A stretch of DNA of 64,000 bases from Acidobacteriota bacterium (GTDB lineage: Bacteria; Acidobacteriota; Holophagae; Holophagales; Holophagaceae), in NCBI GenBank assembly GCA_016192145.1, contig JACPUT010000005.1, forward strand, positions 124,001 through 188,000. The letters run 5' to 3'. Below are positions 16,901 to 26,228 of this stretch, piece by piece (the stretch's first letter is position 1; every line of letters starts with the position of its first letter). The notes beneath the pieces are model-generated. The model did no database searches and was not told where the DNA came from. It saw only the letters and a list, made by a program, of their open reading frames with translations. The translations under genes and the position numbers were made by a program.

Positions 16901-17719
16901 TTATCCCTTGATCCCGATCACATCCCCTTGCCCCGGGCCCTCCGAATCCAAGGCCCGGAACCGGGCGTCGGCAGGGATTTGCAGGCCAAACACCCGATCC
17001 AGCACCTCCGTCACATCCTCCCGGGCCAGGTCACGAACCTCCCATCCACCCGGCTGATCCACCTCCAATTTGAGGTTCCGGAGGATGTGCCGGGCCGCCA
17101 AGGTGGTCCGCTGGGCGGTGAGCGTGAGCAGGAAGCGGCTGTCCGGGTGGGTGCTCGTGTACCAATTGGCCATCGCGAAATCCACCTCCGGCCGGGGCTC
17201 CGGGAGGAAGGCGTAGAGGTCGGCCCAGGTTTGCCCCGCGAGGCCCTGCAGCACCCGCAAGGGCCCTTCGGGAATCACGCGGAAGGTCCAGCGCCCCGCC
17301 GTCACCACCTCCCCATCCATGGGCACGGGGCGCAGCGGGCCGCCGCCCCCAAAGCCCACGTCACAGAGCCACTCCCGCCCCTCCACCCGCACCTGCAGCA
17401 GCATGTGGGTGCGGGGCAGCACCAGCTCCGTGCCCACCCGCACCCGGGCCTCGAAGGCTTCCACCCCAAAGCCCACGGATTCCAGGGCCGCTCGAAACAG
17501 GGTGTTCTGCTCGAAGCAGTACCCGCCGCGCCCGCCCCGGACCAGCTTCGCTTCCAGATCGGGCAGCTTCAGGGAGATCCCGCGCCCCATCTGGATATCG
17601 AGGTTCTCGAAGGGGATGGCGAGGGCATGGGCCTGGTGGAGGTCCATCAGCGCTTGCAGGGAGGGAGCGGCTGGCGCGGGAATGCCCAGGCGGGTGAGGT
17701 AGTCGTCCAGGTGGATCAT
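16901..17719 (-). CDS. nat: Arylamine N-acetyltransferase
   Basis: 272 residues. It transfers acetyl groups from acetyl-CoA to arylamines or hydrazines in the cytosol. The Cys-His-Asp triad is visible: Cys in RGGYCFEQN, His in LPRTHMLLQV and Asp in WLCDVGFGG. The ORF track's start at 18271 adds antisense sequence; ATG at 17719 (MIHLDDYLTRLGI) matches the family N-terminus. It is 47 bases upstream of the multihaem cytochrome gene on the same strand, with no obvious functional link. Confidence 0.92.
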   Translation of the reverse strand: MIHLDDYLTRLGIPAPAAPSLQALMDLHQAHALAIPFENLDIQMGRGISLKLPDLEAKLVRGGRGGYCFEQNTLFRAALESVGFGVEAFEARVRVGTELVLPRTHMLLQVRVEGREWLCDVGFGGGGPLRPVPMDGEVVTAGRWTFRVIPEGPLRVLQGLAGQTWADLYAFLPEPRPEVDFAMANWYTSTHPDSRFLLTLTAQRTTLAARHILRNLKLEVDQPGGWEVRDLAREDVTEVLDRVFGLQIPADARFRALDSEGPGQGDVIGIKG

Positions 17720-17782
17720 AGCCCCAGGGTACGCCCACCCCAGGGGAGGCCGATGGACCCGCCCTCCTGCGATACTGCCCCC

Positions 17783-18316
17783 ATGACCCTGCCCCGCGAT
17801 TTCTGGCGTTGGACCGCGCTCACCCTGCTCTGGATCTGGTTCTCCATCAGCGCCTGGGTGGTGGTGGTGCAGGCCTTCGTGGTGGTCTGGGATAGCCCCG
17901 GCCAGTGGCGCATGCCCGGCGTCTCCAAGGTGACCGTGAAGGTGGTGGGCACCGACGAGGAGGGCAAGATCTCCGGTTACGTGTGGGCGGAGAAAGAGGG
18001 CAAGGAAGTGCAGCTCCGCCTCTTCCGGGAGGAGGCCCTGAAGCTCGCCGTGGACGACGAGATCTGGGTGCTCCACAACTACCGGAAGGATGGCCACCGC
18101 CCCAATGAGTTCCTCCTGGGCCCCTGGCGCCTCCTGGGCGAATACCCGGAACCGCTCATGGTCGCGTCCGCCTGGGCGATCTACCTCCTCCGCCGCCGCC
18201 AGAGGGCCGAGGCCAAGGCCCTCGCCGATGCGCCCAATCCGAATCGCAAGGTGTGGAAGGATGAGTTCCACAGCCGGGCGGAGCGGTTCACGAAGAAGGA
18301 TGATCCCGCGCCCTGA
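17783..18316 (+). CDS. Small membrane protein of unknown function
   Basis: 177 residues. The first ~35 residues form a hydrophobic helix (WTALTLLWIWFSISAWVVVV). A soluble beta-rich segment follows (SKVTVKVVGTDEEGKISGYV, then ALKLAVDDEIWVLHNYRKDG), and a second helix lies near residue 125 (PLMVASAWAIYLL). The arrangement resembles DUF3592-type proteins, but I do not recognise the family securely. It is divergent from nat, and repeat copy 4 follows its stop. Confidence 0.65.
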   Translation: MTLPRDFWRWTALTLLWIWFSISAWVVVVQAFVVVWDSPGQWRMPGVSKVTVKVVGTDEEGKISGYVWAEKEGKEVQLRLFREEALKLAVDDEIWVLHNYRKDGHRPNEFLLGPWRLLGEYPEPLMVASAWAIYLLRRRQRAEAKALADAPNPNRKVWKDEFHSRAERFTKKDDPAP

Positions 18317-18334
18317 GGGGCTGGAAAAGATCCC

Positions 18335-18640
18335 CGCGAAGGGCGCTGCGCGCCACGCGAATGGGCACCTTCAGGAAAGCCCCTCCGGCCTTCGGCCCGC
18401 GCCGACGGCGTCGGCGCGCCTCCGGGGCCGGGCACCCGCGGCGCCCTGAAGCGCCGGGGGTGCCCGGTCCCGGAGGGGAGGGGCGGATATGCGGGAAGGC
18501 TGTGTCCCGGCGGGCGGCATTCGAGCTGAGGCTCAGATCAACTGCCTCACGGTCCACGAGGCCCGCGAAGGGGGCACGGATTTTCCGTCATCCGTATCCC
18601 CTTCGCGCGCTTCGCGTTTTTATTCGCGCTCTTCGCGTTC
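18335..18640 (-). repeat. Structured intergenic repeat, copy 4, inverted and diverged (306 bp)
   Basis: On the minus strand it begins GAACGCGAAGAGCGCGAATA and ends with the family's GCGCGCAGCGCCCTTCGCG. The block CCTCCGGCCTTCGGCC plus GCGCCGACGGCGTCGGCGC matches the right half of copies 1-3 read in reverse. The central hairpin is kept as a structure but with different bases (GCACCCGCGGCGCC...GGGGGTGC). It fills the 379-bp gap between the convergent small membrane protein and DinB-superfamily genes; the rest of that gap shows nothing recognisable. Confidence 0.8.
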
Positions 18641-18695
18641 AGCTTTTCCCCAAACCGCCAGGGTGCTGCGTTCCCCGGGGCCTGCCCCGAAGGTC

Positions 18696-19247
18696 TCAGC
18701 CCCGCTGGGCCTCCCAGGCGGCGATATTCCGGCGGATCTGAGCGGCGTGCACCTCGAGGTGTTCCGCGTAGATCTTGAACCAGTCGCCGTCCGTGTAGGC
18801 CCCGCTGTGGGTGTGGCGGCCCACCTTGTTGAAGGCCGACTCCGGCAGCCGCCGCAGGCAGGCGGCCGTGTTGGCCCGCACGGCCTCGATGGTGCGGAAG
18901 GCGAGCTCCACATCGTGGGCGTGATAGTCGAAGGTGCGGGCCCACACGTTTTCGTCGTAGCCCACGATGAGGGGTTCCGCCTCCGCCAGCACGAGGCGGA
19001 TGCGCGTGTGGCCGTAAGCTTCAGAGTCGGCGCAGTGGACGATGACCTCGTGGGCGCTCCATCGAACGGGACGCTGCGCGTCCCTCCCGCTCGCTTCCGC
19101 TTGCGGAGATGGAGCCTCCCATTTGCCTTCGGCGGGCCGCCACTGGCGCGCCTCGGGCGGCACCTCCGCCCAGGCCTGTCGGAGAAGGGCCGGGCCCGCC
19201 TCGAAGCGGTCGAGGAATCCTGCGCGTTCGGATGGGGTGAGGGACAT
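18696..19247 (-). CDS. DinB-superfamily putative metalloprotein with in-frame insertion
   Basis: 183 residues. The four-helix DinB/YfiT fold is suggested by the N-terminal GFLDRFEAGPALL, the first metal-site His in SAHEVIVHCADSE, and the HLEVHAAQ pair near the C-terminus. Such proteins bind a divalent metal through three His and often act as thiol-dependent transferases. Residues 45-64 (APSPQAEASGRDAQRPVRWS) coincide exactly with a 60-bp palindromic element; removing it gives GKWEAHEVIVHCADSE, the normal family spacing. It is divergent from the sensor kinase gene. Confidence 0.75.
   Translation of the reverse strand: MSLTPSERAGFLDRFEAGPALLRQAWAEVPPEARQWRPAEGKWEAPSPQAEASGRDAQRPVRWSAHEVIVHCADSEAYGHTRIRLVLAEAEPLIVGYDENVWARTFDYHAHDVELAFRTIEAVRANTAACLRRLPESAFNKVGRHTHSGAYTDGDWFKIYAEHLEVHAAQIRRNIAAWEAQRG
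19056..19115. repeat. 60-bp palindromic element inside the DinB-superfamily gene
   Basis: Outer arms GCTCCATC and GATGGAGC enclose two further hairpins, GGGACGC-TGC-GCGTCCC and TCCGC-TT-GCGGA. The length is exactly 20 codons, so the host frame is kept. I see no second copy in this window. Confidence 0.75.
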
Positions 19248-19368
19248 GGCGTTCTCCCGGGCTGGAATCCTCCATCCAAGCAGGGCGCCCCGCCCGGGGG
19301 AAGGGGCCCTGACAGGCTGTCAATCCAGCCATGGCGTTGGCCTTTCAGCCCCTGTTAACGTGACCCTC

Positions 19369-21960
<2,592 letters not shown>

Positions 21961-22009
21961 ACGGCGGATTCAACCCGGATCGTGCGATTGGCTCTGGGCT
22001 TTCGGCTTT

Positions 22010-22115
22010 GGGCTTTCGGCTCTAGGCTCTAGCTGGGCACGGCAATGTCGGTCGATTCACCTTTGGACGGACCAATGCAAAGCCGGAACCGGCAAGAGCC
22101 TAGAGCCGAAAGCCC
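22010..22115. repeat. Long inverted repeat between convergent genes
   Basis: Perfect 21-bp arms: GGGCTTTCGGCTCTAGGCTCT (22010-22030) and its complement (22095-22115), with a 64-base spacer. The left side also contains a partial tandem of GGGCTTTCGGCTTT. It occupies the gap between the sensor kinase and YhhN genes and could end transcription from both sides or be a REP-like element. Confidence 0.75.
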
Positions 22116-22154
22116 GAAGCCCACTCCATGCAAACCCAACTGCACGATCCGGGC

Positions 22155-22784
22155 TCAATGGAGGGACTTCACGAGGCAGGCGAGCGCCATCCAGTAGGTG
22201 CCGAGGATCACCAGCTGGGCCCGCCGGTGGGGCCGCAGGAAGCGGTTGGCGGCCAAGGCGGAATCCGAGGCGATGAAGGTGAGCGCCCCCGCCACTCCCC
22301 AGAGCGAGGCGGGCGTCCCCAGGAGGTGGTGCGCCCGGGCCGCCGCGAGGGCCATCGCGAACAGCACAAGACCGTAGATCGCCACCGGGATCCTGAGGCG
22401 GCCCGTCCGGGGCCAGAGCAGCGTCAGCATGGCCAGGGCGTAGCACCCCAGCCCCACCGTCCAGAGTGGGGGCAGCCCCGGGGGCAAGCCCACGCTGAAG
22501 GCGGCGATGAAGGCCAGGTGGGCCGCCAGGAAGCTGCCGAGGCCGCCCAGGAAGGCCCGATTCCCCGGGAACATCAGGCAGATGTCCCCGATCAGGCTGA
22601 GCACCAGCCCGCCCACCACCCAGCCACGGGCCGGGCGGGGAGGGGCGAGGGCGGCCGAGGCGAGGATGAGCGCGGTCGTCAGCGGTTTGAGCAGGTAGAA
22701 CCGCCGGGGATGCTCCCCGGCCCGGACCGCCTGGAGCGCCGCCCCGGCGGAGAGCGCGATGGCTGAGTTCAGGAGGAGGTTCAA
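22155..22784 (-). CDS. YhhN/TMEM86-family membrane protein (putative lysoplasmalogenase)
   Basis: 209 residues with about eight helices. The family pattern is visible: FYLLKPLTTALILA near the N-terminus, LVLSLIGDICLMF and FIASDSALAANRF toward the end. Family members cleave the vinyl-ether bond of lysoplasmalogens or are of unknown function. The reading frame has no ATG at a suitable place; TTG at 22784 overlaps the nudJ stop as TTGA and gives a complete first helix. The ORF track's longer N-terminus overlaps nudJ in another frame. Confidence 0.75.
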   Translation of the reverse strand: MNLLLNSAIALSAGAALQAVRAGEHPRRFYLLKPLTTALILASAALAPPRPARGWVVGGLVLSLIGDICLMFPGNRAFLGGLGSFLAAHLAFIAAFSVGLPPGLPPLWTVGLGCYALAMLTLLWPRTGRLRIPVAIYGLVLFAMALAAARAHHLLGTPASLWGVAGALTFIASDSALAANRFLRPHRRAQLVILGTYWMALACLVKSLH

Positions 22785-23233
22785 GGCCGGGGCCCCGCGT
22801 CCACGAAGGCCCGGGCCGCATCCAGGGGAAGCCGTCGCCCGGCCCGCCAATCCTCCAGGCAGCGCGAGACCAGCGCCGAGCGGAGGGCGCGCCCTTCCAG
22901 TTCCTGACCACTGAGCCAATGGCAGGCCAGGATGTCCGGATCCCGGGGGGAGGCTTCGACATCCGGCGGCACCGATCCCGCGTAGCAGACGCGGACGTAG
23001 TCCTTTCCGTTGGGCGCGCGGAGCTGGTAGATCCCCACCAGGAATTCCGGCGAGAAGGCCAGGCCCGTCTCCTCCGCCACCTCCCGCACCACCGCCTCCA
23101 GCAACGGCTCGCCATCCTCCACATGGCCGGCCGGCTGGTTGAGCACCCGGGGCCCCTCCCCGTCGCGCTCCTCCACGAAGAGGAAACGGCCATTCCGTTC
23201 GATGATCGCGGCGACGGTGAGGGACCAGGGCAT
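22781..23233 (-). CDS. nudJ: Nudix hydrolase, NudJ-like phosphatase
   Basis: 150 residues from MPWSLTVAAII. The Nudix box is complete: GHVEDGEPLLEAVVREVAEE (G-x5-E-x7-REVxEE) followed by TGL. The preceding FLFVEERDGEGPRVLNQPAG is the NudJ pattern; NudJ hydrolyses nucleoside di/triphosphates and HMP-PP. ATG at 23233 is preferred over the ORF-track start because homologues begin just before the first beta strand. First gene of an overlapping pair with the YhhN gene, divergent from the cytochrome operon. Confidence 0.85.
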   Translation of the reverse strand: MPWSLTVAAIIERNGRFLFVEERDGEGPRVLNQPAGHVEDGEPLLEAVVREVAEETGLAFSPEFLVGIYQLRAPNGKDYVRVCYAGSVPPDVEASPRDPDILACHWLSGQELEGRALRSALVSRCLEDWRAGRRLPLDAARAFVDAGPRP

Positions 23234-23372
23234 GATCCATTGTGCAGCTCCGAGCCCCGGTGGCGCAGGGCACATGATGACGAAGTTGTGACCTGGGTCC
23301 TGCGCATCCCACCGATACGACCCCTATGCTTCAGATCAATTCATGTCCTGACATTGATCGGTAGGGGGTTCC

Positions 23373-23939
23373 ATGCCAGCTCCTCGAAGGGTCCTTCTGT
23401 CCCGCATCGGGCGGCTGCTCCGGACCGCGGCCCTGCTCGTGGCCGGAACCGCCCTCGGCTGGGCCCAATTCCCCGCGCACCCCGGCACTCCCGACGAGAT
23501 CCAGGTGGCACCGCCCCCGCTCACCGAGGGAATCTTCCCCTGCTCCGGCTGCCATGACGGGAAGGCCCAGAAACCCAACCCCATCCGGCGCGAGATGAAG
23601 GACATGCACACGGACATCGAGCTCAGGCACGGGCCCGAAACCCGCTGGTGCACGGATTGCCATGACCTGATCGACCGGGACAAGCTCCGCCTCGCCAACG
23701 GCGACAAGCTCGACTTCAAGGTGAGCTACCAGCTCTGCGGCCAGTGCCATGGCGACAAATACCGGGATTGGCGCGTGGGCGTGCATGGCAAGCGCACGGG
23801 CAGCTGGAACGGGGCGAAGCAGTACCTGCTGTGCGTGAGCTGCCACAACCCGCACTCCCCCCGCTTCGCGGCCCTCGCCCCCATGCCTCCTCCCGTGCGG
23901 CCCGAAACCATCCAACGCCGGAAGGGAGGCGCCCGATGA
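23373..23939 (+). CDS. Periplasmic tetrahaem cytochrome c
   Basis: 188 residues with an N-terminal signal peptide or anchor (LLRTAALLVAGTALGWAQ). Four CXXCH sites bind haem c: CSGCH, CTDCH, CGQCH and CVSCH. It is the first gene of a three-gene respiratory operon; its stop overlaps the ferredoxin start as ATGA. In comparable complexes (DsrJOP, Qrc, Hmc, Nrf) the multihaem subunit exchanges electrons with periplasmic cytochromes. Confidence 0.9.
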   Translation: MPAPRRVLLSRIGRLLRTAALLVAGTALGWAQFPAHPGTPDEIQVAPPPLTEGIFPCSGCHDGKAQKPNPIRREMKDMHTDIELRHGPETRWCTDCHDLIDRDKLRLANGDKLDFKVSYQLCGQCHGDKYRDWRVGVHGKRTGSWNGAKQYLLCVSCHNPHSPRFAALAPMPPPVRPETIQRRKGGAR

Positions 23940-24895
23940 GCTGCGGATCCGGAAATTCCGACAAGCCCTGCTCCTGCGCGGGAAACAGCGTCGCCACCAC
24001 CACCGCCGCCAGCGAGCCGGATCCCACCCGCCGGGCCATGATCGCCACCGGCATCGCCGCCGTGGCCAGCATCCTCACGGGCTGCGACAAGAAGACCTTC
24101 GATGAGTTCACCCAGCACAACTTCAGGGAACTGGGCAAGGCCGAGATCAACGACATCATCGCCCGCCTCGAAGCGGAATACAGCGCCGATTACGGGAAGC
24201 CCGTGCACGTGGGCACGGAGCCCGCGATGCAGGGGGTCGTATTCGGGTACGCCCTGGATCTCTCCCGCTGCGTGGGCTGCCGCCGCTGCGTGCATGCCTG
24301 CGTGAAGGAGAACAACCAGAGCCGGGATCCCGAGATCCAGTGGATCAAGGTGCTCCAGATGGACAAGGAGGAGGGCGTCAGCCTCCAACACGCCGACCCC
24401 TACTACACCCCCAAGGAGGTGCCCGAGGAGGGGCACTTCTACATGCCCGTGCAGTGCCAGCAGTGCCGGAATCCCCCCTGCGTGAAGGCCTGCCCCGTGG
24501 GCGCCACCTGGCAGGAGCCCGACGGCATCACGGTGATCGACTACAACTGGTGCATCGGCTGCCGCTACTGCATGGCCGCCTGCCCCTACGGCGCCCGCCA
24601 CTTCAACTGGGGCGAGCCCAACCTCCCCAAAGACGAGATGAACCCCGACACCCACTACCTGGGCAATCGCCCGAGGCGGAAAGGCGTCGTGGAGAAGTGC
24701 ACCTTCTGCGTGCAGCGCACCCGCAAGGGCCAGTACCCCGCCTGCCTGGAGGTGTGCCCCACGGGCTCCCGCAAGTTCGGGAACCTCATGGACCCCAAGA
24801 GCGAGATCCGCTACGTGCTCGAGAACAAGCGGGTCTTCCTCTTCAAGGAGGACCTGAACACCAAGCCGAAATTCTTCTACTTCTACGGGGTGTGA
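23936..24895 (+). CDS. Periplasmic ferredoxin-like subunit, four [4Fe-4S] (DsrO/HybA/NrfC type)
   Basis: 319 residues. A twin-arginine signal (DPTRRAMIATGIAAVASILT) ends in a lipobox-like LTGC, suggesting Tat export and lipid anchoring. Four cluster motifs follow: CVGCRRCVHAC, CQQCRNPPCVKACP, CIGCRYCMAACP and CTFC...CLEVCP. The subunit passes electrons between the NrfD membrane subunit and the tetrahaem cytochrome. A Cys-rich stretch of ~30 residues before the Tat motif (MSCGSGNSDKPCSCAGN) is unusual. Confidence 0.9.
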   Translation: MSCGSGNSDKPCSCAGNSVATTTAASEPDPTRRAMIATGIAAVASILTGCDKKTFDEFTQHNFRELGKAEINDIIARLEAEYSADYGKPVHVGTEPAMQGVVFGYALDLSRCVGCRRCVHACVKENNQSRDPEIQWIKVLQMDKEEGVSLQHADPYYTPKEVPEEGHFYMPVQCQQCRNPPCVKACPVGATWQEPDGITVIDYNWCIGCRYCMAACPYGARHFNWGEPNLPKDEMNPDTHYLGNRPRRKGVVEKCTFCVQRTRKGQYPACLEVCPTGSRKFGNLMDPKSEIRYVLENKRVFLFKEDLNTKPKFFYFYGV

Positions 24896-24896
24896 G

Positions 24897-26168
24897 ATGG
24901 AGCTCCTGCACAACTTCCGCCTCTTCATCTCGGGTTCCTGGCACCTCATCACCCGGGGCAACCGCCTCTACTACGCCTGGGTGGGCTTCCTCCTCGTGCT
25001 CATGGCCCTGGGCGGCCTCGCCTACGCCAACCAGCTGCGCCACGGCCTCATCGTCACCCACATGCGGGATCAGGTCTCCTGGGGCTTCTACATCGGCAAC
25101 TTCACCTTCCTCGTGGGCGTGGCGGCCGCGGCCATCATGCTCGTGATCCCCGCGTACATCTACGACTGGGAGCCCATCAAGGAGATCACCCTCCTGGGCG
25201 AGCTGCTGGCCATCAGCGCCCTCGTCATGTGCCTGGGCTTCGTGATGGTGGACATCGGCCGGCCCGACCGCTTCTGGCACATCATGCCGCTCGTGGGCAG
25301 CCTCAACTGGCCCGTGTCCATGCTGGCCTGGGACGTCATCGTGCTGAACCTCTACCTCATCCTGAACTGGGTGGTGGTCACCTACCTGCTCTACTGCGCC
25401 TACACGGAAAAGCACTACGTCAAGAAGCTCGTGACGCCCCTGGTGCTCCTCTCCATCCCCATGGCCGTGAGCATCCACACCGTCACCGCCTACCTCTACA
25501 ACGGGCTGGCCGCGCGCCCCTTCTGGAACTCCGCCATCTTGGCCCCCCGCTTCCTCGCCTCGGCCTTCTGCTCGGGCCCCGCCATCCTGCTGGTGGTGCT
25601 GCAGGTGCTGCGGAGGATGACGAAGCTGCGCATCACCGACGAGGCCATCCACAAGGTGGCGGAGCTCATGGCCTACACCATGGGCTTCAACCTCTTCCTC
25701 ACGGCGGCGGAGGCCTTCAAGGAGTTCTATTCCCAGACGGAGCACGTGGTCTACATCCAGTACCTCTTCTTCGGGCTCAAGGGCCACAACACCCTCGTGC
25801 CCTACGCCTGGGCCTCGCAGATCTTCGGCCTCGCGGCCTTCCTCCTCTTCCTCATCCCGAAGACGCGCAAGGACTGGCGCACCCTCAACCTCGGCTGCGT
25901 GCTCATCTACGCCAGCGTCTACATCGAGAAGGGCATGGGCCTCATCATCCCCGGCCTCACCCCGGATGCCCTCGGCGAGATCTACGAGTACACGCCCTCC
26001 CTCACGGAGATCGCGGTGGCCGCCGGCATCTTCGCCATGGGCTTCCTCGTGTTCACGCTGATGCTCAAGGCCGCCGTGCCCATGATGCTCGGCGATTTCA
26101 CCATTCGGAAGGCGCCGGGGGAGCCACACCCGGAACCCCCGGAGCAAGCGGCACCGATCATCCCGTGA
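24897..26168 (+). CDS. NrfD/PsrC-family quinol-interacting membrane subunit
   Basis: 423 residues with about ten membrane helices. Family features: SWGFYIGNFTFLVGVAAAAI near the N-terminus, VDIGRPDRFWH after helix three, and LNWPVSMLAWD. NrfD-type proteins bind menaquinol at the membrane and pass electrons to the FeS subunit. ATG lies one base after the preceding stop. No molybdopterin or other catalytic subunit is encoded nearby, so the complex probably links the quinone pool to periplasmic cytochromes (DsrJOP-like layout). Confidence 0.9.
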   Translation: MELLHNFRLFISGSWHLITRGNRLYYAWVGFLLVLMALGGLAYANQLRHGLIVTHMRDQVSWGFYIGNFTFLVGVAAAAIMLVIPAYIYDWEPIKEITLLGELLAISALVMCLGFVMVDIGRPDRFWHIMPLVGSLNWPVSMLAWDVIVLNLYLILNWVVVTYLLYCAYTEKHYVKKLVTPLVLLSIPMAVSIHTVTAYLYNGLAARPFWNSAILAPRFLASAFCSGPAILLVVLQVLRRMTKLRITDEAIHKVAELMAYTMGFNLFLTAAEAFKEFYSQTEHVVYIQYLFFGLKGHNTLVPYAWASQIFGLAAFLLFLIPKTRKDWRTLNLGCVLIYASVYIEKGMGLIIPGLTPDALGEIYEYTPSLTEIAVAAGIFAMGFLVFTLMLKAAVPMMLGDFTIRKAPGEPHPEPPEQAAPIIP

Positions 26169-26175
26169 CACCGAA

Positions 26176-26197
26176 GGGCCCGGCCGATGCCGGGCCC
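26176..26197. terminator. Hairpin terminator of the cytochrome-FeS-NrfD operon
   Basis: GGGCCCGGC-CGAT-GCCGGGCCC: perfect 9-bp stem and 4-base loop, eight bases after the NrfD stop and facing the convergent InlB-repeat gene. No long T-run follows. Confidence 0.75.
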
Positions 26198-26228
26198 CTG
26201 GTAATTCACCCCTGGGTATTGAAGAAGC

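Noticed and set aside
24843-26171. 442-residue minus-strand ORF
   Set aside because: Antisense to the NrfD gene; His/Glu/Val-rich shadow with no motif.
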